A stretch of DNA of 64,000 nt from Loktanella sp. M215 (GCF_021735925.1 NZ_WMEA01000001.1:685001-749000), one strand, 5' to 3'; shown: positions 8,535 through 18,319, counted from the stretch's first letter. A program made the numbers and translations. Notes: generated by a model not told the origin, from the letters alone.

Positions 8535-10259
8535 ATGCAGGCAGAGGCGCCGCAGTACTGGGGCGCGCGCCCCGCCGGAGATGGGCGGTGGTCTGTGGCG
8601 CTTTGGTCGCCGGATGCCAGCGAGGCCAGTGTAATCCTTGGTGACGGCGAGCCAGTTGCGCTGACCAAGGACGCGGGCGGCACGTTTCGGGCCGAGATCG
8701 CGGCAGAGGCTGGCACGCCCTACCGCCTTGTCGTCGACGGGCAGACTGTGCCGGACCCGGCATCACGCCAGCAGCGCGACACGGTTCACGGACCGTCGCT
8801 GCTGGCGCTGTCGCAGCAGGTGCAGGGCGGCTGGACCGGGCGCGCGTGGTGCGAAGCTGTCATCAGCGAAATCCAGATCGGCACGTTCACGGCAGATGGC
8901 ACCTTTGCCGCCGCCGCCCGCCGCCTGCCCGATCTGGCGGCCCTTGGGATCAACACGGTCGAGGTCATGCCGATTGCACAGTTCGCGGGGGATCGCGGCT
9001 GGGGTTATGACGGGGTGCTGCCCCATGCGGTGCATCCGGCCTACGGCACGCCCGATGATTTTGCCGATTTCGTCCGGGCGGCGCACGGACTGGGGATGTC
9101 GGTAATCCTTGATGTCGTCTATAATCATTTCGGACCCGAGGGGGCGTATTTGGGCGGCATCAGTCCCGCGTTCTTTGACGCAGGCAGGGCCACGCCCTGG
9201 GGGCCGGCTATCGACTTCACCCAAGCGCCGGTGCGGGAATTCTTCATCCAGAACGCGATGATGTGGATCAGCGATTTCGGCGTGGACGGGCTGCGGCTGG
9301 ATGCGGTGCATCAGTTGAAGGACCCCTCCTCGCCGGAGTTTCTGGAGGAACTGGCGCTGCGGCTGCGGGCGCTGGACCTGCCCCGCCCGCTGCACCTGAT
9401 CGCCGAGGACGAGCGCAACCTGCCGGGCCACCGCGACGACGGGCTGACGGATGCGCAGTGGAACGACGATTATCACCATGCCCTGCACTGTCTGCTGACC
9501 GGCGAGGATGAGGGATACTACGCGCCCTTTGCCGTCGATCCGCTGGGCGATCTGGCGGTGGCGCTGACGGAGGGGCATGTGGCGCAGGGTGCGCCGCGCA
9601 ACGCCCGCGCCGATGCGCGGGGGGCGCCCAGCGCGCATCTGCCGCCCGATGCCTTTGTGAACGCCAATCAGACGCATGACCAGATCGGCAACCGTGCCTT
9701 GGGCGAGCGGCTGATGACGCTCGCCGGGCCGGAGGCGATGCGCGTGGCCCATGCGCTGCTGCTGACATCTCCCTTTGTGCCGATGCTGTTTCAGGGCGAG
9801 GAGATCGGGGCGCGCACGCCGTTTCCGTTCTTTTGCGATTTCGACGGCGATCTGGCGGAGGCGGTGCGCAAGGGGCGGCTGGCGGAGTTCAGCGCCTTTG
9901 GCGGATTCGGCGGCGATCTGCCGGACCCGCTGGACCCTGAGACATTCAAAAGCGCACGGCCCTATGACACGCCGCCTGCGGACGCGGAGAACTGGCGCGG
10001 CCTGACGCGGCGGCTGCTGGACTGGCGCAGCACCAATCTGGTGCCCCTGTTGCACAGCGGGCAGACCGGGGCCGATGTCTGGGTCATCGGGCCAAAGGCG
10101 TTGCGGGTCTGCTGGACGTTCGGCGCCGGGGATCTGAACACCGTCGTGCAACTGGGTCAGGCGGTGCCGCAGGACCTGTGGGGCGGCGACGCGACAGGGC
10201 TGCGGCTGGGCGCGCCAGAGGACAATTTTGCATTCTGCACATGGATAACACAGCGATGA
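8535..10259 (+). CDS. treZ: Malto-oligosyltrehalose trehalohydrolase
   Basis: 574 residues, GH13 family, cytoplasmic. It releases trehalose from maltooligosyl-trehalose made by TreY. An N-terminal beta-sandwich domain (WSVALWSPDASEASVIL) precedes the barrel. Catalytic residues are visible: the nucleophile Asp in DGLRLDAVHQLKD (~residue 250), the acid Glu in LIAEDERN, and the stabilising Asp in NQTHDQIGN. The usual barrel motif DVVYNHFGPEG is present. The stop overlaps the treY start (ATGA). Confidence 0.96.
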   Translation: MQAEAPQYWGARPAGDGRWSVALWSPDASEASVILGDGEPVALTKDAGGTFRAEIAAEAGTPYRLVVDGQTVPDPASRQQRDTVHGPSLLALSQQVQGGWTGRAWCEAVISEIQIGTFTADGTFAAAARRLPDLAALGINTVEVMPIAQFAGDRGWGYDGVLPHAVHPAYGTPDDFADFVRAAHGLGMSVILDVVYNHFGPEGAYLGGISPAFFDAGRATPWGPAIDFTQAPVREFFIQNAMMWISDFGVDGLRLDAVHQLKDPSSPEFLEELALRLRALDLPRPLHLIAEDERNLPGHRDDGLTDAQWNDDYHHALHCLLTGEDEGYYAPFAVDPLGDLAVALTEGHVAQGAPRNARADARGAPSAHLPPDAFVNANQTHDQIGNRALGERLMTLAGPEAMRVAHALLLTSPFVPMLFQGEEIGARTPFPFFCDFDGDLAEAVRKGRLAEFSAFGGFGGDLPDPLDPETFKSARPYDTPPADAENWRGLTRRLLDWRSTNLVPLLHSGQTGADVWVIGPKALRVCWTFGAGDLNTVVQLGQAVPQDLWGGDATGLRLGAPEDNFAFCTWITQR

Positions 10260-12481
10260 TTCCACTGACCGCCACCTACCGCCTGCAACTGCGCGAAGGC
10301 GTGACCTTTGCCGTGGCGCAGGAGTACCTGCCGCATCTGGCCGCGACCGGGATCAGTCACCTGTATCTTTCGCCGATCTTTGCGGCGCAGACGGGGTCGA
10401 CGCACGGTTATGACGTGATCGACCCGAACGCGATCGAGGCGGATCTGGGCGGTGAAGCGGGCTTTGCCGCGCTGGCGCAGGCGGCGCAGGCGGCGGGGAT
10501 CGGCATCATTCTGGATATCGTGCCGAACCATACGGCGTTTTCGCTGGAAAATCCCTGGCTGCGCGATCTGCTGCGGCATGGGACCGACAGCGCCTTTGCC
10601 CCGCATTTCGATATCGACTGGGCAGAGCGGCTGTTGCTGCCGTTCCTGACCGAACCCTTTGACGCGCTGGTGGACAAGGGCGAGGTCACGCTGGACCGCG
10701 CCGCCGACGGGCCGGTGCTGTGCGTCGGTGATCTGGCGGTGCCGCTCGATCCGGCGACGGTGAGCGATGGCGTCGATCTGCGGGACCTGCATGACGCGCA
10801 GGTCTGGCGGCTGGTGCCGTGGCAGCGCGAGCGGGACAGCATCACGCACCGGCGGTTTTTCAACGTGACCGGCCTGATCGGGATGCGGGTCGAGGATGAT
10901 GCGGTATTCGAGGACATGCACCGCAAGGTCTTTGAACTGGTCGACGCGGGCCTTGTGCAGGGTCTGCGGCTGGATCACATCGACGGGCTGGCGGACCCGG
11001 CGGCCTATCTGGAGAAACTGCGCAAGCGTGTGCCGGAGACGCCGATCTGGGTCGAGAAAATCCTGACGGGCGACGAGGCGCTGCCGGACTGGCATCTGGC
11101 CGGGACGACCGGCTACGAGGCCGCGCGGCAGATCGCGCGTCTGCTGACCGATGGCGACGGGCATGCACGGCTGCTGGCGGCGTGGCAGGACCAGACCGGG
11201 CGCAGCGGCACGTTCCACGACGCGCTGATTGCCGCCAAGGACGAGGTGATCCGGCAGGATTTGGCCGCCGAGTTGCAGCAGATGATCGGGCTGGCCGGGG
11301 CCGCCACCGTGGCCGCCGGTGACGAACAGGGGCAGGAGGCGCTGCGCGAGGCGGTGATGGCGCTGCTGGTCGCCTTTCCGCGCTACCGCACCTATCTGGC
11401 CGGGTCCGCCAATGCGCCCGGCGATGTGGCACTGATGCAGCGGGTTGCGGACGATGCCGCGACCGCGTTGCGCAGCGATCATGTCGTGCGGCTGTTGACC
11501 GATTGCATCCTGACACCGCAAACGCCGGAGGCGGCGCGGCTGCAGGTGCGGTTCCAGCAGGTCACCGGCGCACTGCTGGCCAAATCGCACGAGGATACCG
11601 CGGGGTTCCGCTGGAACGCCTATATTGCCGCGAACGAGGTGGGGGCCGATCCGGACGCGGTCACGATTACGGATGACGCGCTGAACGACTGGCTGGCAGA
11701 GCGGTTGCCGACCGCGCTGACGCTGACATCCTCTCATGACACGAAGCGGTCGGAGGATGCGCGGATGCGGCTGGTGGCCTGCAGTCACCTGCCGGACGAT
11801 CTGATCGCCCTCGTGGATGACAGCGCCGAACTGGCGGGGGCGGAGGCTGTCAGCCCGAACACCCGCTGGTATCTGGTGCAAAGCGCGCTGGCGATCTGGG
11901 GCGAGGACGATCTGGACACGCGGCTGCGCGATCACATGACGAAGGCCCTGCGCGAGGCCAAGCGGATCACGAACTGGACGCATCCGGACGAGGAAGCGGA
12001 GGCCGCCGTGCTGGACCTGATCCCGCATCTGACGGCGCAGTGGCGTGATGCAGCGCCCGCAGCGCTTGATCGGCTGACAGCACTGGGGCAGCGGTTGTCG
12101 CTGGTGCAGACCGCGCTGAAGATCGCGATGACCGGCGTGCCGGATATCTATCGCGGCTGTCTGGGCGCCCATTTCGCGCTGACGGACCCGGACAATCGCC
12201 GCCCGGTCGATCTAAACCAGATGATACAGATGACCGACGCTGCGGGATTTGCGGGCGACAAGGCGCGGTTGTCGCAGGCGTTGCTGCGGTTGCGCAACGC
12301 GGCGCCTGCGTTCTTTGACAATGCCACCTGCCGGATCACGCGCGATGGGGATGGTACGATCACGCTGACGCGGCAGACCGGGGCGCGACAGCTGACGCTG
12401 CGCTGTGACCCAAGTGGCGATCCCGTCGTGACGTGGGAGGACAGTCCCGCGCCTGATGCGGATTCGGGCAAATCCGACTGA
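10256..12481 (+). CDS. treY: Malto-oligosyltrehalose synthase
   Basis: 741 residues. It isomerises the reducing-end alpha-1,4 bond of maltodextrins to the alpha,alpha-1,1 bond. The start MIPLTATYRLQL matches the family and overlaps the treZ stop in ATGA; an ATG 15 bases upstream (10241) is possible. Motifs: SPIFAAQTGSTHGYDV, nucleophile Asp in GLRLDHIDGLADP (~residue 240), acid Glu in WVEKIL, stabiliser in TSSHDTKRSEDAR. Together with TreZ this is the TreY/Z route to trehalose, a stress protectant and compatible solute. Confidence 0.96.
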   Translation: MIPLTATYRLQLREGVTFAVAQEYLPHLAATGISHLYLSPIFAAQTGSTHGYDVIDPNAIEADLGGEAGFAALAQAAQAAGIGIILDIVPNHTAFSLENPWLRDLLRHGTDSAFAPHFDIDWAERLLLPFLTEPFDALVDKGEVTLDRAADGPVLCVGDLAVPLDPATVSDGVDLRDLHDAQVWRLVPWQRERDSITHRRFFNVTGLIGMRVEDDAVFEDMHRKVFELVDAGLVQGLRLDHIDGLADPAAYLEKLRKRVPETPIWVEKILTGDEALPDWHLAGTTGYEAARQIARLLTDGDGHARLLAAWQDQTGRSGTFHDALIAAKDEVIRQDLAAELQQMIGLAGAATVAAGDEQGQEALREAVMALLVAFPRYRTYLAGSANAPGDVALMQRVADDAATALRSDHVVRLLTDCILTPQTPEAARLQVRFQQVTGALLAKSHEDTAGFRWNAYIAANEVGADPDAVTITDDALNDWLAERLPTALTLTSSHDTKRSEDARMRLVACSHLPDDLIALVDDSAELAGAEAVSPNTRWYLVQSALAIWGEDDLDTRLRDHMTKALREAKRITNWTHPDEEAEAAVLDLIPHLTAQWRDAAPAALDRLTALGQRLSLVQTALKIAMTGVPDIYRGCLGAHFALTDPDNRRPVDLNQMIQMTDAAGFAGDKARLSQALLRLRNAAPAFFDNATCRITRDGDGTITLTRQTGARQLTLRCDPSGDPVVTWEDSPAPDADSGKSD

Positions 12482-12489
12482 ACTGCACG

Positions 12490-12517
12490 CTGCGGCATCC
12501 GAATGCGGGTGCCGCAG
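12490..12517 (+). terminator. Stem-loop after treY, no T-run
   Basis: CTGCGGCA pairs with TGCCGCAG around an inner CCG/CGG pairing, a few bases after the treY stop. No T-tract follows, so it is more likely a processing or partial termination signal than a full intrinsic terminator. glgX begins 107 bases further on. Confidence 0.45.
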
Positions 12518-12624
12518 GAACAGGCGAGTGCGGTTTGCGTTGATCGGCTGAGACGGCACTGCCAAACGGGCGCTGAGACATGCACCCCCTGCGCGACCAC
12601 GGTGTCGCATGAAGGATAAAGACC

Positions 12625-14697
12625 ATGACGGACCATTCGCCGGTCGATGTGACATTCGACCTTTCATTGGCGCGCCCTGACAAGCTGGGGGCCGATCCCC
12701 GCGACGGCGGCACGAATTTTGCCCTGTTTTCCAACAGCGCCGACAAGGTGGAGCTGTGCCTGTTCGACGAGGCGGGGGAGCGCGAAACCGCGCGCATCAC
12801 CCTGCCCTGCATGGAAGGCGGTGTCTGGCACGGTTTCATCCCCGGCGTGGGGGTGGGCCAGCGCTATGGTTACCGCGTGCACGGACCTTATGCGCCCGAA
12901 AAGGGTCATCGCTATAACCCCAACAAGCTGCTGCTGGACCCTTACGCGCGCGCGCTGATGGGCCATCTGACCTGGGACGATTCGCTGTTCGGCTATCAAG
13001 TGGGCGAGGATGACCTGACGTTCGATGACCGCGATTCGGCGGCGTTCATGCCCAAGGGCGTGGTGGTGGACGATTCCTATGCCTGGGACCGGGCCGACGC
13101 GCTGCGGACCCGCTGGGACGAAACGGTGATCTACGAGGCGCACGTCAAGGGTCTGACCATGCGCCATCCGGGCATCGTGCAGGCGGACCGGGGCACCTTT
13201 GCCGCGCTGTCGGCCGACCCGGTGCTGGATCATCTGACCAAGCTGGGCGTGACCGCGATCGAGCTTTTGCCGATCCACGCCTTTGCCAACGACAATTACC
13301 TGATCGACAAGGGGCTGTCGAATTACTGGGGCTACAACACCCTGTCGTTCTTTGCCCCGCATCAGGGATACCTGAAAAGCTGGGATATCCAGGAGGTCAA
13401 GTTGGCCATCGACCGGTTCCATGCCGCGGGCATCGAGGTGATCCTTGACGTGGTCTATAACCACACCTGCGAAGGCAACGAGATGGGGCCGACCCTGTCG
13501 TTCCGGGGGATCGACAACGAGTCCTACTATATGACCGGCGAGGACAAGCGGCACGTCTATGACACCACCGGCACCGGCAATACGCTGAACGTCAATCATC
13601 CGATGGTGCTGCGCATGGTGATGGACAGCCTGCGCTATTGGGTCGAGGTGATGCATGTGGACGGCTTCCGGTTCGACCTTGCGTCCACCCTTGCGCGGGA
13701 TGCGGACGGGTTCGACCGCAGCGGCAACTTCTTTGCCACGATCCGGCAGGACCCGGTGCTGTCGGCGGTCAAGCTGATCGCAGAGCCGTGGGACATCGGC
13801 GACGGCGGCTACCAGGTCGGCGGCTTCGTCTGGCCGTTCCGCGAATGGAACGACAAGGCCCGCGACGATATCCGCGCCTTCTGGCGGCGGGACGACGGGA
13901 TGACGGCGCCCCTGTCGGAGCGTCTGTCGGGATCGCCGGTGCAGTTCGACCACGACAACCGGCCCGCGACGTCGTCGATCAATTTCGTCGCCGCCCACGA
14001 CGGGTTCACCCTGTGGGACACGACCGCCTATAACGAAAAGCACAACGCGGCCAACGGCGAGGATGGCCGCGACGGCCACGACAACAACATCAGCGACAAT
14101 CTGGGGGCCGAGGGGCCGACGGATGATCCGGAGATCATGGAGGCCCGCCGCCGCCGGGTGAAGGCCGCACAGGCGACGGTCCTGCTGGCACAGGGCGTGC
14201 CGATGATCCTTGCGGGGGACGAATTCGGCCAGACGCAGGGCGGCAACAACAACGCCTATTGCCAGGACAACGAGATCACCTGGCTGGACTGGGAGGGGGC
14301 GGACGAAAGCCTGACGCGGTCCGCCGCCGCGGCCATCGCCCTGCGCCGCGAGCTGGAGGGGTTCGTCGATACGAATTTCGGCAACGCGGACCTGTCGGAC
14401 GGCGGCAAGGCGACCCGCTGGCACCACCCCGAAGGGCGCGAGATGACCGAGGACGACTGGCACGACGGCGGGCTGCGCTGCTTTGCCAAGCGGATCATCA
14501 CGAAGGGCGACTGCGATATCCTGATGATCTTCAACGCGGGCGATGCGGCCTCTTTCACCCTGCCGGGTGGCGACTGGACCCGGCGACTGGATACCAGTGC
14601 CGCCGATCCGGCAGCGGAGGGGACGCACAGCAATTCCCTGACCGTGGACTGGCAGTCCGTCGTCGTCCTGACGCAGGACTGCGCGCCAGAGGCATAA
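12625..14697 (+). CDS. glgX: Glycogen debranching enzyme GlgX (isoamylase type)
   Basis: 690 residues: an N-terminal CBM48-like domain (GTNFALFSNSADKVELCLFD) followed by a GH13 barrel. Catalytic residues: nucleophile Asp in DGFRFDLASTL (~residue 349), acid Glu in LIAEPWDIG, stabiliser in FVAAHDGFT. It hydrolyses alpha-1,6 branches of glycogen or limit dextrins, supplying linear maltodextrins to TreY. Start ATG 12625 follows AAGGATAA. It lies downstream of treZY in the same direction. Confidence 0.95.
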   Translation: MTDHSPVDVTFDLSLARPDKLGADPRDGGTNFALFSNSADKVELCLFDEAGERETARITLPCMEGGVWHGFIPGVGVGQRYGYRVHGPYAPEKGHRYNPNKLLLDPYARALMGHLTWDDSLFGYQVGEDDLTFDDRDSAAFMPKGVVVDDSYAWDRADALRTRWDETVIYEAHVKGLTMRHPGIVQADRGTFAALSADPVLDHLTKLGVTAIELLPIHAFANDNYLIDKGLSNYWGYNTLSFFAPHQGYLKSWDIQEVKLAIDRFHAAGIEVILDVVYNHTCEGNEMGPTLSFRGIDNESYYMTGEDKRHVYDTTGTGNTLNVNHPMVLRMVMDSLRYWVEVMHVDGFRFDLASTLARDADGFDRSGNFFATIRQDPVLSAVKLIAEPWDIGDGGYQVGGFVWPFREWNDKARDDIRAFWRRDDGMTAPLSERLSGSPVQFDHDNRPATSSINFVAAHDGFTLWDTTAYNEKHNAANGEDGRDGHDNNISDNLGAEGPTDDPEIMEARRRRVKAAQATVLLAQGVPMILAGDEFGQTQGGNNNAYCQDNEITWLDWEGADESLTRSAAAAIALRRELEGFVDTNFGNADLSDGGKATRWHHPEGREMTEDDWHDGGLRCFAKRIITKGDCDILMIFNAGDAASFTLPGGDWTRRLDTSAADPAAEGTHSNSLTVDWQSVVVLTQDCAPEA

Positions 14698-14703
14698 GGT
14701 AGG

Positions 14704-14730
14704 CGCCCCGCCGGGTGATCCGGCGGGGCG
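14704..14730. terminator. Intrinsic terminator between convergent glgX and GH13 genes
   Basis: An 11-base-pair perfect stem (CGCCCCGCCGG / CCGGCGGGGCG) with loop GTGAT and then TTTG on the + strand. It sits 7 bases after the glgX stop and 7 bases from the end of the convergent gene. Confidence 0.85.
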
Positions 14731-14736
14731 TTTGCG

Positions 14737-16266
14737 TCAGACCGACCAGACGGCGCCGCACCAGCCATCCGGGGCAAGTGTCGGACACAGGGCATCGGCG
14801 GTGACGATCGGATTGCCCTGCGGCGGATCGGCGAAGTCGCCGCCGCCGTGACTGAACAGGCCGCGGAAGCTGCGGCCATCCTTGGCGCGGATCGTCAGGT
14901 CGAGCAGGTCGTCCTGTGCGGTGCAATCCACGACCTCTGCCGTGTCCCAGCCCAGATCGCGGCGCAAGCCGATGATCTGGCGGTAGAAGGGGGCCAGTTG
15001 CGCCTGTGCCCGTTGCAGATCGCCACGGTCCCAGTCCATCGGCAGCCACGGCGTGCCCTTGGTAAAGGCGTAGCTGTCCGCCACCGCGTCCCACGGCATC
15101 GGCACCCGCGCGCCTTCGCGGCCCGGACCGTCGGGCCAGTACAGCAGGTCGAGCGGGTCGGTCACGTCCTCTTGCGCCAGATCGGGCTGGCGCAGGCCGT
15201 ATTCCTCGCCCTGATAGATGATCCAAGGGCCGGGCAGGAAGGCCATCTGCAGCGCCAGCACTGGGTCGGAGGCGTCGCCGCGCCCGTGGCGGGGCTGATC
15301 GTGGCTGGATAGCCAGCCAGTGATCCGTTGCAGACTGTCGGCGCGGGCGATGACCTCTGCCACGATGGCGGGGCTGCCGCGGTTTTCGGGCAGGTCGGTG
15401 GTATAGACGGAATCGAGGCGACCGGGTGCGGTGAAGGCCATGGCGAGTTCGATGGACTTGTTGCCGGAGGTGTTTTCCCCGAACAGGTAGGCGTCGTCGC
15501 CCGCCCATTTGCGCAAATTTTCCGCGTAGGCTGCGCCGTCGCCGGGCAGCATGTCGTAGACGTGGTCCTGATAGGTGTAGGGGTTGAAGACTTCGCCAGC
15601 GACCTTGCGGTGGACCTTTGGCGTGGCGGGGGGATTGTCCTTGAGGCTTTCGTCCCAGAGGAACGCCGTGACCACGTCGAAGCGGAAGCCGTCGACGCCG
15701 CGGTCGCGCCAGCCCTTCATCTGCCCCGCGATCATGTCCTGCACGGCGGGGTTGCGCAGGTTGAGGCTGGGTTGTTCGGGCAGGAACTGGTGGAAGTAGT
15801 ATTGCCGCCGCTTGTGGTTCCATTTCCACGCGGGCAGGCCGAACTGGGCCAGCCAGTTGTTCGGCGGGCTGCCGTCGGGTTTCGGATCGCGCCAGAGGTA
15901 GTAGTCGGCCTTGTCCGCGTCACCGGCGATGGCGGCCTGAAACCACGGCGCCTGATCGCTGGTGTGGTTCAGCACCTGATCCATATAGACCTGCAGGCCA
16001 AGGCCGTGGGCCTTGTCCACCAGCGCGTCGAAATCCGCCATCGTGCCGAAGCGCGGGTCGATGGCGGTGTGGTCGATGATGTCATAGCCACCGTCCACCC
16101 AAGGCGAGACATAGAGAGGTGACAGCCAGATCGCGTCGACCCCTAGTCCCGCGACGTGGTCGAGGCGCTGGATGATGCCCTGAATGTCGCCGACACCGCT
16201 GCCGGTCGTGTCCTGAAACGAGCGGGGATAGATCTGGTAGATCGCCGGAGCGGATTCAGGCGCCAA
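14737..16266 (-). CDS. GH13 alpha-glucosidase (oligo-1,6-glucosidase-like)
   Basis: 509 residues. The N-terminus IYQIYPRSFQDTTGSGVGD is typical of GH13 alpha-glucosidases. Catalytic triad: Asp in DGFRFDVVTAF, Glu in LFGENTSGNKS, Asp in WLSSHDQPRHG. It probably hydrolyses short oligosaccharides to glucose; exact specificity (maltose, isomaltose, sucrose) is not readable. TTG at 16266 is taken as start: GGAGG lies 8 bases upstream and the first residues fit the family. It overlaps the end of a degenerate SDR remnant. Confidence 0.9.
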   Translation of the reverse strand: MAPESAPAIYQIYPRSFQDTTGSGVGDIQGIIQRLDHVAGLGVDAIWLSPLYVSPWVDGGYDIIDHTAIDPRFGTMADFDALVDKAHGLGLQVYMDQVLNHTSDQAPWFQAAIAGDADKADYYLWRDPKPDGSPPNNWLAQFGLPAWKWNHKRRQYYFHQFLPEQPSLNLRNPAVQDMIAGQMKGWRDRGVDGFRFDVVTAFLWDESLKDNPPATPKVHRKVAGEVFNPYTYQDHVYDMLPGDGAAYAENLRKWAGDDAYLFGENTSGNKSIELAMAFTAPGRLDSVYTTDLPENRGSPAIVAEVIARADSLQRITGWLSSHDQPRHGRGDASDPVLALQMAFLPGPWIIYQGEEYGLRQPDLAQEDVTDPLDLLYWPDGPGREGARVPMPWDAVADSYAFTKGTPWLPMDWDRGDLQRAQAQLAPFYRQIIGLRRDLGWDTAEVVDCTAQDDLLDLTIRAKDGRSFRGLFSHGGGDFADPPQGNPIVTADALCPTLAPDGWCGAVWSV

Positions 16267-16459
16267 CGATCATGCCTCCGTTCGGGTGCAGGGTCTGGCC
16301 GGTGAAGTAGCTGCCGTCGCAGGAGGCGATGGCGACCTTGCCCGCAAGCTGACCGACGCCGTAGTGGCGCGGCATGTCCTCGGGGGCGGGGTCCATCCGG
16401 TATTCGTCGGCGGGCATGGGGTCCTGATGCTGGGCGGGAATCTGCGGGGCGTCTGTCAT
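16256..16459 (-). pseudogene. Short-chain dehydrogenase remnant with large internal deletion
   Basis: An open frame of 67 codons joins the N-terminal tail of a YghA-like SDR (MPADEYRMDPAPEDMPRHYGVGQLAGKVAI) directly to its last ~22 residues (DGSYFTGQTLHPNGG). Intact relatives have about 180-200 residues between these parts, including the TGxxxGIG cofactor site and the YxxxK active site, both absent here. The fusion is in frame, so a short peptide could still be made. An in-frame start also exists at 16492. The remnant supplies the ribosome binding site of the GH13 gene. Confidence 0.75.
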
Positions 16460-16599
16460 GGGGCGTCCAATACGTGCGAGTTCCCGCGACAACCGTTGCG
16501 GTACGGCGTTGTTCCCGCCTGCGACACCGCGCCATCCGGCGGAACAAGTTGCCCCCGGCCCCTGTTGTCCGGCGACACTTATTTATGAGGAGCAGAGAC

Positions 16600-17382
16600 A
16601 TGGATCTTGGCATTAAGGGCAAGCGCGCGCTGATCACCGGCGGTTCGGGCGGCATGGGCATCGAGACGATCAAGCGGTTCATCGAGGCGGGCGTGGAAGT
16701 CACCGCGACCGACCTGAAGGAAGAAGACCTTGCCCCGGTGCGCGAAGAGTTCGGCATCACCTGCATCGCTGGCGATCTGTCGAGCAAGGCCGGCGTGGAC
16801 AAGTTCATGGCCGAAGCCGGCACGGATTTCGACATCTGGGTGCATGCGGCCGGTGTGACCGGTGCCAAGGGCGATCCGCTGGAGATGTCCGAGGAAGACT
16901 GGGACGACGCGCTGAACATCGATTTTCTGTCGGGTGTCCGCATGGCGCGCCACCTGTGCCCGGCGATGATCGACCGCGGCTGGGGCCGGGTCGTGTTCGT
17001 GACGTCGGAAAACGTGGCGCAGCCATATCCGGAGGAAACCGTCTATAACTCTGCCAAGTCGGCGTTGCTGAGCCATGCGAAAAGCATCGCGATGGCCCAT
17101 TCGGGCAAGGGCCTGCTGGTGAACTGCATTGCGCCCGCGTTCATCGAGACGCCGATGACGGATGGCATGATGGAAAAGCGGTCGGAGGAGGAGAACTGTT
17201 CCTTCGACGAGGCGGTCGAGAGCTTTCTTGAGGAAGAGCGCCCCTATCTGGTGTTGAAGCGGCGCGGCAAGGTGGAAGAGGTCGCCCCGGTGATCGTGTT
17301 CCTGTGCAGCGAGTTGTCGTCCTTCGTGACCGGCGCCAACTGGCGCATCGACGGCGGTGCGGTAGGGTCGATCAACGTCTGA
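16600..17382 (+). CDS. SDR-family NAD(P)-dependent oxidoreductase
   Basis: 260 residues. Rossmann cofactor motif TGGSGGMG (residue ~13), the conserved VHAAG region, a Ser in VTSENV and the catalytic YNSAK (Tyr-x3-Lys). The C-terminal NWRIDGGAVGSINV is typical of classical SDRs. The substrate is not predictable; the fold is that of FabG-like 3-oxoacyl or hydroxy-acid dehydrogenases. ATG 16600 has GAGGAG 6 bases upstream. Its stop overlaps the ATG of the next gene (TGATG), an esterase, suggesting a two-gene unit. Confidence 0.88.
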   Translation: MDLGIKGKRALITGGSGGMGIETIKRFIEAGVEVTATDLKEEDLAPVREEFGITCIAGDLSSKAGVDKFMAEAGTDFDIWVHAAGVTGAKGDPLEMSEEDWDDALNIDFLSGVRMARHLCPAMIDRGWGRVVFVTSENVAQPYPEETVYNSAKSALLSHAKSIAMAHSGKGLLVNCIAPAFIETPMTDGMMEKRSEEENCSFDEAVESFLEEERPYLVLKRRGKVEEVAPVIVFLCSELSSFVTGANWRIDGGAVGSINV

Positions 17383-18194
17383 TGGATCGCGCGGCGCTGG
17401 AACGGCATATCCGTGACACGCCCGTCGAAGGGTCGCCCGCAGAGATGCGAGCGGCCTTTTTACGGTTGGCGCAGGCGGGCGACGCGCCTGCGTTGCCGCA
17501 GGTGGCACGTGTCGGCGGCTGTGATGGGCGCTGGTTCGGCAGGGGCGGGCGGCCGGTCGTCTGGCTGCACGGCGGCGGTTATGTCTTTGGTGGCTCTGAT
17601 ACCCATGCCGCCCCGGCGCGGGTGCTGGCCGGTCTGACGGGGCGCGCGATCTTCGTGCCCGACTATCCGCTGGCGCCGGAGCGTCCCTGGCCCGCGCAGC
17701 GTGATGCGGTGCGGGGGGTTCTGGATGCGCTGGACCGGCCCGACGTTGTCGGTGACAGCGCGGGCGGGCATCTGGGGTTGGTGCTGGGCCTGTCCCATCC
17801 GCACCTGATGCGGCGGCTGGCGGTGCTGTCGCCCAACACGGACCGCAGCGGGCAAAGCACGACGCGGACGCGGAACTCTGCCACGGACCTGATGAACGAC
17901 GACGCGCAGGACCGGCGGTTGTCGGACATGGCGCTGGGGCATCTGCGCGACGACGATCCCGAAGCGTCTCCACTGCTCGGAGAGCTGGGCACGCTGCCGC
18001 CGCTGTTCATGGCGGCCACGACGATCGAAGTGCTGCTGGACGACACGCTGTTGTTCGCCACGCGCGCGGGGCGGGAGGGCGTTCCGCTGACGCTGCGGGT
18101 GCTGCCGGACCTGTTTCACATGTGGCATCTGTGGCCGGATGCGACGCCGGAGGGGCGCGGCATCTTGCGGGACGTGGCGGCGCATCTGGCCTGA
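17382..18194 (+). CDS. Alpha/beta hydrolase, hormone-sensitive-lipase type
   Basis: 270 residues. HGGGYVFGG is the oxyanion-hole motif of the HSL family, GDSAGGH the nucleophile elbow, and LPDLFHMWH probably holds the catalytic His. Expected to be a cytoplasmic carboxylesterase. It is translationally coupled to the SDR upstream (one-base overlap), so the two may process the same ester or lactone. Confidence 0.88.
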   Translation: MDRAALERHIRDTPVEGSPAEMRAAFLRLAQAGDAPALPQVARVGGCDGRWFGRGGRPVVWLHGGGYVFGGSDTHAAPARVLAGLTGRAIFVPDYPLAPERPWPAQRDAVRGVLDALDRPDVVGDSAGGHLGLVLGLSHPHLMRRLAVLSPNTDRSGQSTTRTRNSATDLMNDDAQDRRLSDMALGHLRDDDPEASPLLGELGTLPPLFMAATTIEVLLDDTLLFATRAGREGVPLTLRVLPDLFHMWHLWPDATPEGRGILRDVAAHLA

Positions 18195-18319
18195 ATCGGC
18201 GCGGAATGGCCTAACGGCGTCTGAATTTTTCGTCATCACGGCCCCGAGAGCACGAAAAGCGGCTTTATTCGGATTTCAAGGGCTGGTCGTTCCGGTTTGT
18301 GTCCGCAATAAAAGCACCC

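Noticed and set aside
10157..12172. 671-codon open frame antisense to treY
   Set aside because: Arg/Gln/Pro-rich shadow of treY without domain features.
12664..14628. 654-codon open frame antisense to glgX
   Set aside because: Shadow of the well-supported glgX gene; no motif and no ribosome site.
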